Both the position numbers and the translations under genes were made by a program. A stretch of DNA of 64,000 nt from Diphasiastrum complanatum (lineage: Eukaryota; Streptophyta; Lycopodiopsida; Lycopodiales; Lycopodiaceae): NCBI GenBank assembly GCA_029204225.1, contig CM055093.1, forward strand, positions 27,687,566 through 27,751,565, written 5' to 3'. The notes beneath the pieces are model-generated. The model did not search any database and was not told the origin of the DNA. It worked only from the letters and a program-made list of their open reading frames with translations. This document shows positions 38,125 to 49,602 of the stretch, one piece after another (position 1 is the stretch's first letter; each line of letters opens with the position of its first letter).

Positions 38125-39900
38125 GCTCCCTCTCAAAGAATGATAGCTTTACGATCCCAAGACTGCTCCTTTGTCTCTCAAAAAGTCCTTTGTCCAGGGC
38201 TTGGTGAAGATGTCATCAACCATGTCTTTCATTTCGATGAAGGTGGTTTGCAACATCTTCTTTTCAATTAGATCCCTGATCAAGTAATACTTGATCGCGA
38301 TGTGCTTCGTTCTTGAATGGAACACATGATCTTTCATCAGATGTATTGTAGAGGTTTTATTCATCTGCAAGACGAGAGGCTCGTTCCCTGTTTCGCCCAA
38401 TTCGTCTAGGAACTGTCTTAGCCAGATTATCTCATTGGCCATCTTTGCTGCTGCAACGTACTCTGTTTCTCAAGATGACTGGGCCATAATGGTCTGCTTC
38501 CTGCTGACCCAAAGAACTGCCACTCCTGATGCGATGGTGCATCCTCCTGAGATGCTTTTACAATCATCCTTGAGGGATGCCCAGCTAACATCGCTGTAGG
38601 AAAGCATCTTGAAACCTGCATCATGACAATAGCACAAGCCATAATTTTTCATTAATTGAAGATATTGCAATATTTGTTTTGCAATCTTCCAATGTGTCAA
38701 GCCTGGATTTGTGCAAAATGGGCTCATCCTGAACACTGCATAAGCAATATCAGGTCGTGTGTTGTCTACAAGGTACATAAGTGATCCTATCAGCTTCTTG
38801 TAAGGTGTGAGCTGCAGTTGTTCTCTCTCTTCCTCAGCCTTCGGACAATCATTGTTTGTTAGCACCGTTCTTGCGAGCATTGGAATATTCGCTCCTTTGT
38901 AGTTCAGCATCCCAAAATTCTCTAGGATTTTTTGGGTGTATCTAGACTGGTGAAGGTAGAGCTCACCTCTCTCATAGTCCCTTTCAATTTGCAAGCCTAG
39001 GTAGCACCTAGCTTCTCCCAGATCCACGAGAGATGTTTGTCTTCACTTCAACAATCAGCTACTCACTTTTGCAAAGTATCAGAGTGTCATCCACATACAC
39101 AACCACAATGATTTGTAACTCTGACATACACATTAGAATCAGCCAACAGAGGCTTGAATCTTAATGATTTCAGGGCTTGATCTTTCTTCTTGTACCATTG
39201 TTGGGCTGATTGTTTCAGACTGTAGATACTTCTATGCATTCTGCATGCATAGTCAGGAAGTGAATTTGAGACATATCCTTGGGGTTGATCCATATAGACT
39301 TCTTCATCTAGCTCGCCATGCAAGAAGGCTGTATTCTCGTCCGCAATGTGGATCCTAAGGTCAAAAGCTGCTGCATGTGCAAATAATAGTCGTAGGGATG
39401 AATACTTGATGACAGGAGAGAAGATTTTAGAGTAGTCAATACCGTATCTCTGAGAGAATCCCTTCGCTACTAGTCTTGTCTTGTATTTCGTGACATTTCC
39501 ATCGGGTCCGTATTTGAGCTTGAAAACCCATTTGCATTTGACAGTCTTGCGCTTATGTGGTAATGACTACAACATCCATATCTGGTTCTTCTTCATGGAC
39601 TTCATCTCTTCGTTCATGGCTTGGATCCATCTGTCCTTCTCTGGACATTCAATCGCTTCCTCGAAAGTCTGTGGTTCGCCAGTGAATCCGTGGAACTCTT
39701 GTGATGTGGAAGCGAAGCTGCTTGGCACGTATCTTGTTGGCGCTCTTCGTGGTCTTGTCGACCTTCTAGGAGATCCTCCTAGGACATCAATGCCTTTGTC
39801 TTTGTCTGGTCTACTAGGTCCGGAACCATCCTGGTTTACAGGAACTGTAGCAATAGGCTGCCTCTCGAATCTTTCATCTTCAGATTCGTCACTCAAATGG
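38125..39900 (-). pseudogene. Copia D2: reverse transcriptase and RNase H
   Basis: RT begins near 39896 (RWIQAMNEEMKSMKKNQIW). An in-frame TAG follows at about 39567 (WML stop SLPHKRK) where D4 has CAG. Then CKWVFKLKYGPDG, YVDQP-type and MHRSIYSLKQSAQQW segments are readable. The catalytic-box region at about 39070-39110 is shortened and shifted. RNase H is in two frames (38470-39027 and 38149-38442), separated by a stop near 38468 and containing SYSDVSWASLKDDCKS. Confidence 0.88.
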
Positions 39901-39971
39901 GAAGCGACTCGAAACTCTTCATTTTCGTATTCATCTTTTGCTCCCTCTGTAGCTGATGGTAGGTCATAGTA

Positions 39972-41143
39972 CTATCTCCCTAGTTTTTCATAGCTGACAG
40001 GATCGTCATTGGCCATTGTCCTGCTCTCATCAAATCTGACATCTCTCACTATCTTCACAGTGTTCGTGTCTGGCATGTAGACTCTGTAGTATGACGAGTT
40101 GTTGTCATAACCTACCAGAAATCTTCGCTCGTCTTTCTCATTAAGCTTCTTTCGAAGCTTATCAGGAATATGTGCATAAGCTGCACAAGCAAAGATTCTG
40201 ACGTGAGACAAGTTGGGCTTTCTACCCCACCATAACTTGTGTGGTGTCATTTTAGGGACACCAGACATACTTGTCCTATTCTGGATGTATGCGGCTGTAG
40301 CTACTACTTCAGCCCACAGTATCCTTGGAGCCTTCGAGTAGGCCATCATGCATCTGACAGCTTCTATCAGGGTCCTATTCTTTCATTCTGCAACACCATT
40401 GTACTGCTGTGTGTAGGCTGCAGTCCTTCTGTGAATGATGTCATGATCATTGCAAAAGTCAGTGAAGCGATTCGAGATGTATTCGCCACCTCGATCTGTC
40501 CTGATATACTTCACTTTGTTGCATGTACATCTCTCAGCCCAATTCACATTTTCCTGTGAATTTATCAAGTGCTTCAGATTTATTCTGAATAAAAGACACT
40601 CTGGCAAATTTGCTATAATCATGAATGAAGGTTATATAATATTTTGAACCTCCTACTGAGATCACATTGAAAGGCCCACAGATGTCAAAATGCACTAACT
40701 CCAGAATCTTGGTCGTTCTGTAGAAGTCTTTGCCAAATGGAGTGCACGACATCTTATCCTTCAAAGATGCATCATAGGTGGTCGAACTGGTTGCATTCGA
40801 GATGCTGACCCCTGTTATTGCTCCATGATGGCTTGCTTGGAAAAGTGCCATTGAGTTCATGTGACAGAGTCTTCTGTGCCACAGAGTGTCTGGCGAATCA
40901 TCATGAGTATGATGCACTTGATCTGCAGGTAGGCGTACCTTCAGATGATATAGATTACCCTTTTTTCTGCCTTGAGCAATCAGAGTACTGGTACTAGCAT
41001 CAATCGCGTTGCATGTTTCGTCAGAAAATGTCACACGCTTTTTTGCATCTGCTATTCTTGCCACAGAAAGCAAGTCTTGCTGTAGTGTAGGCACGAATAG
41101 AACGTCTTCGAGCTGTCTGTCTCTGTCATTGGTGTTGAGCCAA
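39972..41143 (-). pseudogene. Copia D2: integrase
   Basis: Pre-integrase and first Asp: LWHRRLCHMNSMALF and LELVHFDICGPF (the normal HSD is HFD but Asp is kept). Second Asp: IRTDRGGEYI. The third catalytic residue is retained as NGVAE, immediately followed by a stop near 40383. The C-terminal part (39972-40349) reads MMAYSKAPRILWAEV to DVRFDESRTMANDD. At 41143 the frame is interrupted by an inverted LTR insertion and resumes at 42170. Confidence 0.88.
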
Positions 41144-42169
41144 AGTTGAAGAAACAAAGTGTTTCTGATTACAAAACCTTGCTAGCTTTAAGCCCTTCAC
41201 CTGACAAAGATGTTCGCGAACTCAAACATCTGGAGACACGAAACACGAAGAGTCTCACGAACACAAAAGTCAACGGAGACGAAGACAAACGGTTCGCAAA
41301 CACGAACGGTTCACGAACACGAAGGATCCAGGAACGAGATTCCTTTGCGGTCCAACAAGAGAGAAAGGCAGACGAGGTAAACGAAACCCATTTTGTCCTC
41401 ATGCTCCAAGGAGTACCACCAGAGATCACGCAAGTACCCAGAAGTATAGAGATTTGACCTGATGGCATGACGTCAGCAGATACTTCCTAGGTCGTGGCTA
41501 ATCTGCCACTCTTGTAATTCCTTGATTAGTTGTAGATCTATAATCACTCTAATCTTAGGTTTACATAGAGAGACCGTACTTACTGGATAATACTTGACAT
41601 ATATCAGAATAGGATACACATAGTGTAACTGAGAGAAGAGACACTGAAGAAGTCTAATGCTAGTAAACAATCAAGACGAACATAGACATAAGCTTCGTCT
41701 GCATGCGAGAAGATAATTCTATCTAGGATCAGAAGATTCAATTGTCTGCTAGTGAAGCGAGACTACTACTCGTGAGAGAGCCATGCTTCTCTCATGCCAA
41801 CGCACTACTTGGATTCGCATGCAGTTCCCTGAAGAAATCAGAGAAAATCAACATAGATTATTTTTTTGGTTGTGTCTGATCTTGGATATCGAATGCTTAT
41901 GCTGTTTATTTTAATATGTCTGAGTTTTCTTGTTCCCTTATGAATTTCGCACCTTGGTTGAAATGAAGTCGAATGTTGTATTAATTTTATGAACGTGAGT
42001 CAGTAGTAACTGACTACCCTCTAGAGGATTGTAGGAGTGTTTCAGATGGTAGTGCCCAGCGAATGCATCTGAACTCCATCCAAATCTCGAAAGAGAGTCG
42101 CGAATGTTTCGTGAATTTTCTTCTCATGATTCTCATCATTCGTATCAGAGCACCACTCAACTCACAACA
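41144..42169 (+). mobile_element. Inverted family-D LTR plus primer-site insertion in D2
   Basis: Starts TGAAGAAACAAAG, the LTR start of family D in plus orientation, opposite to D2. The LTR end is at about 42138 (TCATCA), followed by CGTATCAGAGCACC, a slightly altered primer site, and 17 more bases ending in ACAACA. Both sides carry AAAGT (41139-41143 and 42170-42174), and the D2 frame is contiguous if this segment and one AAAGT are removed. So the insertion is one LTR plus about 31 bp of internal sequence with a perfect 5-bp target duplication, not a classical solo LTR. Confidence 0.8.
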
Positions 42170-42424
42170 AAAGTGAACCAATACTGTTCACTTGATGTTT
42201 AGATCCATCTCCAAGAACTATAAATCTTGAAGGATCGGCACTTCTGAAATCAGACATGATTTGTCTTGATGTCACAAAGTGTGAGGTGGCTCCTGAATCT
42301 AGGATCACCTCGTGTGTGTCAAATGTTGACACTACACACATGTCTTCACAGATGTACGCGGTCGAACAGTTTCTGTTCAATCTTTCTTAGCCCATTTTTG
42401 AGCTCTCAGGCTCCTTGACATAGG
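42170..42424 (-). pseudogene. Copia D2: protease fragment
   Basis: Contains HEVILDSGATSHFVTSRQ with the intact DSGAT protease active site, closely similar to D1 where this reads DSEAT. The fragment is limited on one side by the LTR insertion and on the other by the tRNA-like SINE at 42425, so gag of D2 is missing. Confidence 0.85.
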
Positions 42425-42530
42425 ATGTGTTAGAGATCCATAAATCATAATATGGATGGACAGACTAGGATCTGAACCCAGGACCTCCCTCATTCCAGAT
42501 GGGATGCCTACCATTGAGCTATCCACCCTA
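42425..42530 (-). mobile_element. tRNA-derived SINE-like unit 1
   Basis: Minus strand: A box TAGCTCAATGGTAGG (42507-42521) and B box GGGTTCAGATCC (42468-42479). The T arm CTGGG-TTCAGAT-CCTAG folds with five pairs (one wobble). GGTGGA upstream and TCCATCC downstream can form an acceptor-like stem, but spacing and anticodon arm are irregular, so a functional tRNA is unlikely. It sits at the broken gag end of D2, followed by the short inverted repeat ATCCATA...TATGGAT. Confidence 0.65.
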
Positions 42531-42544
42531 TTTGATAGTTCTCT

Positions 42545-44218
42545 CTATAGTGTGGATTGATATTCCAATGATGTAGTTGCCAAATTTTGAGTTTTCAACT
42601 CAACAGCCAACTTCTGATCTTCCATTTGTTGCTTTTGATTCGACAGCTCCTGTTTTAGCTGGTCAATCTTCGCGATAGCCTCCAAGAATTCTGGATGGTC
42701 TGAGGCTCCGGTGTAGGCAGGCATAGCTTGGAGTTGTTGTGTGAGTTTATCAATTCGCAACAAGGCCTGAAGATAGTCATCGTGTGCATCGGGCCCACTG
42801 CAAGATGGGATGGCATCACTGGAGAGCTCCTTCAGCTTTGCCAACTCTTCCTCGACAAGTGCTTTCGCATCCTCGAGTGGTTGTAAGAACTCGACTCGAA
42901 AATTTTTGAGCATTTGGCCTTGGAGCTGGTTCAGCTTCGTGAGATTGACAGTGATTGATCCTGTAGTGGTACTTAGAGACAAAATAGCTTCTACCTTTAA
43001 TCTTGTCATTCACTCCTCCTGTAGATGTTTCTGGAGCATGACATTATGGTGATTTGCAGCCAAAAGGTGCTGTTTCAAAGAATCGTTTTGAGTCTGAAAA
43101 TTGTCAGACTTGGCCTGAATCGCCTTATTTGTTTGCTTCAAAGAATCAGCTTCCTTTATTTTAGTCTGAAGCTATGTTTCGAGAGAACAATGTTGTTTGA
43201 TCAGCTTCATGTTGTCTGATTCGAGCGAATCGATCTTCTCGAAGGACTCCTTCAGAGAGTCTAGTGATTTCCTCTCTGAGGTGATAAGCTGCATCGTGAG
43301 TTGACGGTGGTACTTGTCAAACTCATATACTTCAGCCACTAGATTCTTGGCTTTCTCTGTCATGGATCGAAACCATTGGGGCTAGTCGTCTGGTTCTTCT
43401 TCATCTGCCACAAGTGCCCCAGTGTCGCCTTCAGCAGCTATGCATCCCTTGTCGGATGTATCAGACTGGGTTGCGTCATCCTCAGAGGTGGATGCGCTTG
43501 GCTGCTTCTGAGATGTGGAAGCAGATGCTGGCTTTGAAGAATCAGCAGCAGCAGCTCCATTGGTTTCCATTGCCACAACTTCACTCTCCATAGCAGTGGT
43601 GACTGCTACTTCGACTGTTGGTGCAGCATCGATGAGGCTAGAAAGATCAATTGGCTTGGGAGCCAACATCCTTCTTGTCAGCAGTATTTTCTCTGGCTCG
43701 GTCAAAATTTGAAAATGAGCGCATAGGCGAGAGACATGGGCTCCGACTCCAGAAAACTTCTGATGTTTGATCCATCGCAAAAAGGCTTTGTAAGTGATAA
43801 TGCCAAAGCATACTGGATTACCCGCAAGCGCATCCAATATGTAACCAAAATTTTGTACTGATATTGTCGCATCCGCAACCGTAAAAAATATGGCTTCGTT
43901 TGCGTATTTACAAAATAGTTTGAATGTCGCATCTCGGATCATAAAAATTTTGTACCCCTTCGTGGGTATGAAGCAGTTGCTTAAGAAATGAGCAGCTTCA
44001 TCCACCGAATCTTTATTGGTTGCAATCAGCTTCCCAGCCAAAGGCAGTCTGAGGGCTGTGCAAAACAAATCTTCAGAGATGGTGAAGAATTTGCCTCGTA
44101 CATGAACTTTGAATTCCTCCTCCGAAATTAAATGGACAGAGTTCACAAACTCTGTACTGACTTCAGAGAGGATGATGGAGGGGTCCACTTTCAAATCACC
44201 CAACCTGCATTGATCCAA
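42545..44218 (-). pseudogene. Long accessory ORF of a gypsy-like element with three in-frame stops
   Basis: One frame runs from MDQCRLGDL (44218) to 42545, about 558 codons, broken only by TAG (43382), TAG (43172) and TGA (near 43010) with no frameshift. The N-terminal 170 residues contain VRGKFFTISEDLFCTALRLP, resembling the V-GK-FS-E-I-LGLP signature of the putative plant transposon protein family. Then comes a low-complexity Ala/Ser/acidic linker (ending VADEEEPDD) and a long coiled coil rich in Leu, Lys, Glu and Gln (for example KIDQLKQELSNQKQQMEDQ). It follows gypsy integrase on the same strand, so I read it as the element's downstream accessory ORF. Function unknown. Confidence 0.6.
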
Positions 44219-44297
44219 AAAGGACTGGATGGATGCCAGGCGGATTCCTGCACGTGCTTTTCAGATGATAGTAGAGTCTCGAAATATGCTAGAAAAA

Positions 44298-44572
44298 TTC
44301 TCGAAAATATGCTAGAAAGATTCTAGAAAGTTTCGTGAAACTTTCTCGAAAGATCTTAAAAAAAATGTTACAAAAACTCACAAAAATTTCTCGAAAATTT
44401 TAGCAACATACTAGAAAATTTCTCAAAAAACTGGAGATAATGCTAGAAAAGATTCTAGAAAATTTCTCGAAAACTATTCGCGAAAAAATCTCGAAAATAC
44501 TTTTTAAAATGATATTGAAAGATTGAGAGAAGTCAAGAAAAATTCTCGAAAATTTCACGAAAATTTCTAGAA
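44298..44572. promoter_or_regulatory. Array of 11 TTCnnGAA motifs, often at 11-bp period
   Basis: Eleven palindromic TTCnnGAA sites start at 44298, 44321, 44332, 44343, 44388, 44453, 44464, 44477, 44543, 44554 and 44565. Spacing is exactly 11 bp in the runs 44321-44343, 44453-44464 and 44543-44565. TTCnnGAA is the tail-to-tail half of the heat-shock element; here the next unit follows after 3 bp instead of the canonical 2. The array lies 80-350 bp upstream of the accessory ORF start. It may be a heat-responsive promoter or a simple 11-bp satellite. Confidence 0.6.
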
Positions 44573-44599
44573 AAAAAATAAAATAAAATAATATAAAAG

Positions 44600-44816
44600 T
44601 GCCGAAAAAATTTAGACAAGATAAAAGAAAATTTGTGATTAATTTCAGAAAAATACTAGAAAATAATAAGAATAAAAAAAATAAAAATAAAATAAAAATT
44701 CTGGTCAAAGGTAGTATTTCTTCAGTCTGGACCCGTTCATATGTGTCGGTAATAGTTCTCCTTCAAGTGATTGAAGTTGCATAGAACCATTGTCCAAGCC
44801 ATTGTATATGGAGCTT
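44600..44816. other. AT-rich spacer between accessory ORF region and gypsy integrase
   Basis: A-rich sequence with AATAAAA-type runs (44660-44700). No coding sequence recognised. Confidence 0.5.
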
Positions 44817-46358
44817 TTAAGGGAACTTTTGATGGCGACTGTCATATATCAACGCATAATAATCAGCTTTAAAATCACATTTTTTTATATGACTGTCATA
44901 TTTCTTCTTTTTTTGTATTTGGATTTCCTCTGTTAATTTTTGTGAAGTCTCTCGAGCTTCTGCTAGTTCTTCAATATTAGTCAACCTTTCGTTTATACAT
45001 TCTACATTTGTTCGTTGAGCTTGAATACAAAAGGTTTTCACCTCAAATTCAATTGGCAAAATAGGATGCATACCATATGTAAGAAAATATGGTGTCTGTT
45101 TCGTCGTGATTTTCTCTGTGTTGCGATAAGCCCAGAGAACTGATGGTAGTTTCTGATCCCAATCCGTTGCATGTGCAATGATAATTTTAGTGAGGATCTT
45201 ACATAAGATTCAATTAGCTCTTTCTGTCAACCCATTTGCTTTTGGATTATACGGTGTAGTTTTTCTGTGTTTGATCAAGAAATAGGTTGTCAGCAAACGT
45301 ATCGTATCACTTAGAAAATGTGTTCCTCGGTCACTTACTAGTTCGAGTGGACAACCATATCTTGTGATTATACTTTTGAATAAGAACGTCGTGATAGTTT
45401 TCGCATCGTTTCGTTTCGTCGCCTCTGCTTCAACGTTCTTGGTAGCATAATCCGTGGCAACTAGAATATAACGACATTTCGTATGTCGGATAACAGGTTT
45501 GATTGGACCAACAAAGTCAATCTCCCACTTCTCGAATGGTGCAAGAGACAGGATTGGTGTCAAAGGCCAATTCATTGCTTTTGTAGGTTTACCAGATCTC
45601 TGGCATGGATTTCATGAACGAATAAAATTTGATACATCCTTGAAAATTGTTGGCCACCAATACTTGGTAGTCAATATCTTATTAATTGTATTCTTCAAAG
45701 CAAAATGTCCACCAGCATCTTCTGAGTGTAAGGCTTTAACGACCTTTTAATGTCTTCAGTTTTGAGACATCTTCGTAGTTGATGGTCAGCACCAAGCTTG
45801 TACAAAACATTGTTAATAATTGTATAAGGTGCTACCTTATATTGAAAAACTATCTTTTGCTCCAAATTGTAACCATCCGGATATATCTGATCCTTAAGAT
45901 AAGTAATAATATCAAAATATAACGAATTTGTAGATGAAATCTTGAATAAATGTTCATTTGGAAAATCATCATTGATAGGGTTTTCAATTTATCCGATGCT
46001 GAGTCGCGATAGATAATCAGCATTCATATGATATTTTCCTTGATGAAGCTCTACTTGATAAGTTAATTCTTGCAGAAGTAGAACCCATCGAGCAATTCGT
46101 CCTGATAGATCTGGTTTATTTACAAGATACTTAAGAGCATAATGATCCACATGAAAATAAATGCATATCCCAGCAAATAATGTCGAAATTTTTTAACAGT
46201 GAAAATCATGCCAAGTGCTTCCCTTTTTGTAGCCGAATAATTCTTCTCTGATGCACTGAACTGTCGACTTGCATAGTAGATGGGATGATCATTCTTCTGT
46301 TTGTCCTTCTGGCTTAGACAAACGCCAATAGCAAATGCAGAAAAATCCTCATAACTGT
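44817..46358 (-). pseudogene. Ty3/gypsy RNase H and integrase
   Basis: From the right: RNase H with YEDFSAFAIGVCLSQ, HPIYYASRQFSASEKNYS and LGYAFIFHVDHYALKYL, then the integrase zinc region (TKYWWPTIF, NPCQRSGKPTKAMN) and core frame 45210-45575. The catalytic Asp positions read WEIDFVGPI and LVSDRGTHF, and the Glu lies in KANGLTERAN, so the DDE triad is present. The C-terminal part is 44817-45071 (TYGMHPILPIEFEV before the frame). Stops and shifts separate the pieces. The element is cut at 46358; RT, protease and gag are not on this side. Confidence 0.85.
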
Positions 46359-46379
46359 GAAATAAAATAGCCCAGTTGG

Positions 46380-46940
46380 GTGGTGGGAGGCCGTACTTTC
46401 ACACGTGTGAAGCCTTCTTCAAGGATTTGGGCCATTTAGTGAGGTTCAAGCATAGATTTTTGATGGATTTTGATGGTTCAACTTGTGCTAATCTTATGAA
46501 ATCATAATCTATTGTTTCCCTCATCATTTCAGGTGTTTTAGGATCCTTATTTGCTGTAATTTTTACATGGTATCAGAGCCTAAAGGCTGAAATGAGCTAA
46601 ATCCTTGGTTTTCATTCAATTTGATCACAATTTTTTATCTAAATCTTGTGTAGATTGGATCTTAGCATCTAGTATTGATTCTAGAACTCAAAGTGCTTAT
46701 TTCACTTTCTTTTGTTCAAAGTGAATATAATTCCACTCTTTACATTAAGTTTGATGATGTTGGTATTGTACTTTTACTCATTTATGTAGATGACATCATC
46801 ATTAGTGGAAATAGTGTTGATGGTATTGAAAGATCTATCCTTAGAGTTCAAGATGGTAGATCTAGGGTGTCTTCACTTCATCTTAGGCATAGAAGTACTT
46901 AGAGGGTCTGATTTTATCTTTATAAGTCAAGTAAACTATG
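46380..46940 (+). mobile_element. Deleted copia copy of family C (LTR end, primer site, RT scrap)
   Basis: 46385-46568 matches the end of the element C LTR. TGGTATCAGAGCC follows, with GCTGAAATGAGCTAAATCC as in C. After about 100 bp the sequence jumps to the RT catalytic region (LLLIYVDDIIISGNSVDG), then shifts frame and ends near 46940. A large internal deletion removed gag through most of RT. Confidence 0.8.
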
Positions 46941-46945
46941 CTGCG

Positions 46946-47675
46946 AAATTGAAATGAATGGGAGAATCAGACACACAAATAACAGCAGACACATTTGCAT
47001 TCAAGATCATTTATTGATTTTTTTTTCTTGATTCTTCAAGCACTGCATGCAGATCCACGCAGTGTGTTGGCGTGAGAGAAATATAGTTCTCTCATGAGTG
47101 GATGTCTCGCTTACTAGCGGACTTGCGGATCACTATGGATCCTACTCATAGAACTTGTCTCGCACGCAGGCAGACTTCTTGTCTATATTTCGTCTTGATT
47201 GCTTACTAGTATCTGACTATTTTCATCTGTATGTATCAAAAGTATCATCTAGTAAGTATATAGTCACTCTATGTAACTTTAATATTAGAGTGATTAAACA
47301 TCTACAACTAATCAAAAAATTACAAGAGTGGCAGATTAGCCATGACCTAGAGTGTATCTGTTGATGTCATGCCATCAGATCAGATATATGTACTTATGGG
47401 TACTTGCATGATCTTTGCTGGTACACTTTGGAGCGTGTGGGCAGAAAGATACGTTTTTCGTGTCATGTCATTGGTTTCATTTCCGTCGTCTGACTTTCTC
47501 GTGTTGGACCGCAAAAGATTCTCGTTCGCAAATCTTTCGTGTTTGTGTCTTTTTGTCAGGTGTTCACAAAACTTTTGTGCTTCGTGTCTCTTGACTTTCG
47601 TTTTCACGAACATCTTCGTCAGGTAGAGGGATGAAAGCAAACAAGGCTTTGTAAACAGAAATGTTTTGTTTCTTC
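46946..47675 (-). mobile_element. Family-D LTR fragment
   Basis: Closely parallels 37390-38124 (LTR of D2) from GAATGGGAGAATCAGACACAC to TTTTGTTTCTTCA. Its outer part is missing. It abuts family C sequence on the left and an oppositely oriented family-D coding scrap on the right. Confidence 0.75.
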
Positions 47676-48312
47676 ACAGGATGATCCAATTCTGCATGAA
47701 TCCAAGCTCAACACATTGGAAGATTGCAAAATGAATTTTGCAATATCTTCAATTAACGAGGGATTATGGATTGTGTTATTGTCATGATGCAGGTTTCAAG
47801 ATGCTTTCCTACAATGATGCTAATTTGGCATCCCTCAAGGACGATTGTAAAAGGATGCACCATCGTGTCAAGAGCAGCAGTTCTTTGGGTTAGCAAGAAG
47901 CACACCATTGTGGCTCAATCATCTTGCAACAGAGTACGTTGCAGCAACAAAGATGGCCAACGAGATAATCTGGCTCAGGCAGTTCCTGGACAAATTGGTC
48001 GAAACAAGGAACGAGCCTCTAGTCTTGCAGGTGGATAACACATCTACAATACATCTGATGAAAGATCCTATGTTCCATTTGAGAACGAAGCACATCGCGA
48101 TCAAGTATCACTTGATCAAGGATCTAATTGAAAAAAAGATACTGTAGAACACCTTCATCGAAACAAAAGACATGGTTGCTGACATCTTCACCAAAGCCCT
48201 GGACAAAGGACTTTTTGAGAGACAAAGGAGCAGTCTTGGGATTGTAAAGCTATCATTCTTTGAGAGGGAACAAAAGAAACAAAATATTTCTATTTACAAA
48301 GCGTTGCTAATG
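47676..48312 (+). pseudogene. Family-D RNase H fragment and LTR start, inverted relative to its neighbour
   Basis: Plus-strand fragments of copia RNase H: TIVAQSSC, EYVAATKMANEIIWLRQFL, TSTIHLMKDPMFHLRTKH and the C-terminus VADIFTKALDKGLF, in shifting frames. The polypurine tract region GAGAGGGAAC and the first about 38 bp of a family-D LTR (to TTGCT at 48312) follow. With the preceding LTR fragment this makes an inverted, non-canonical arrangement. Confidence 0.8.
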
Positions 48313-49602
48313 AATAATGTTAAACTTGCATTTTAGGGTTAATTTGGAAGTGATTTTGCTTGATTTGAGTGGATTTTCTTGTTTGAATTCTAATATGATT
48401 ATTGAATAGGAGAAGCTATTCAGATCACCATTTTTAAGATCCATCTAGATCTGAGAAATCAGAAAAAACAACAAAAATATGTCAAATCTATTAGATTTTG
48501 GTCAAAAGGAGACAAAATTGTCATCAGAGCTGATAACATTTTACCATCTTTCGAAAAACATTCGTTGAGTTGCAAGCACCTTTGGTTTTGATCACAGAAC
48601 CTTCAGTTTGAAAGATAGCAGATTTCCAAAAACATCAGAAAAACCATCAAAAAATACTAAAAAACATTCAAAACCCTAAAAAATACGAAGCAGAACATTC
48701 ATCTAATTCACTATGCATAGGTGTGATTCAGATCTATATACTGCCAGGTCAGCGACCGTTAATTCTAAAAATCGAAGGTCAAATTGACTGTTCATCTAGA
48801 AATGGATAAATTTTTGTGAAGAGTTTAACACCTTTTTACAAAGTTTTCAATTTTCAGAACGAACCTTTGCCAAAAACCTTCGCCAAAGTCTATGTCATTT
48901 TGACTTCTATTTTGGTTCATTAGTGAGTTCGACGAATGATAAGCAGAGGCCACGTGTCATATTGTCCAATTTTTATCAAAAAATTTTCTTTTTTGCAAAA
49001 ATAGTAGTATTATATTTGTGACCTTTGTCGAAACCTTTGCTAAAACTGTAACCTTCGATGAAATTTCTAAGGATTTCATTTATAGTAAATTACCATTTTT
49101 TGAGTTCGACAAACGTTAATTTTGTCAGAATCTAGAAAAATATCTATTTTTATCCTTGCCAAACTACAAAAACAAAATTTTTGTGCATAACAAATTTGTG
49201 CCAGTTCTACTCTACCCTAGTTTTATCTGAGAAGGATTTACTATATGAGAGTTCAAAGAAGCTTAATTTTATCGTATTTGTCAGTAAATAGCCAGATCAC
49301 AGATTTTTTATTCAAAATAACAGTGAAGAAGTTTCGCCGAGTCAACCTTCGCCTAGGAAACATTCACCAATACTAGTTTTAGATTATTATTTTCTAGATC
49401 AAGCCTTGGCCAAATTTTTAGACAACTCTGTTATAATTTGATTCTGATTATGAGAATTCATCATTCTTAGAAGTGTTGATCGCTTGATCATAGATCTTTT
49501 TCCAAAAATTAGAAATCCGATTCTTGTCAAGTGAAATTGTTTTTGTAGATTTGAACTGAGATAGATTTTGATTGAAAATCTAGATCCAATCTCATTGTCT
49601 AA
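48313..49602 (+). mobile_element. Probable leader or LTR of a gypsy element
   Basis: No coding sequence. Contains many variants of ACCTTYGCCAAA (for example 48864, 48877, 49019, 49052, 49345), a dispersed internal repeat. It precedes a gypsy-like gag, so LTR or 5' leader is likely. LTR ends were not identified. Confidence 0.4.

Noticed and set aside
42425-42530. Functional tRNA gene
   Set aside because: Pol III boxes are present but anticodon arm and spacing do not make a standard cloverleaf; SINE-like origin preferred.
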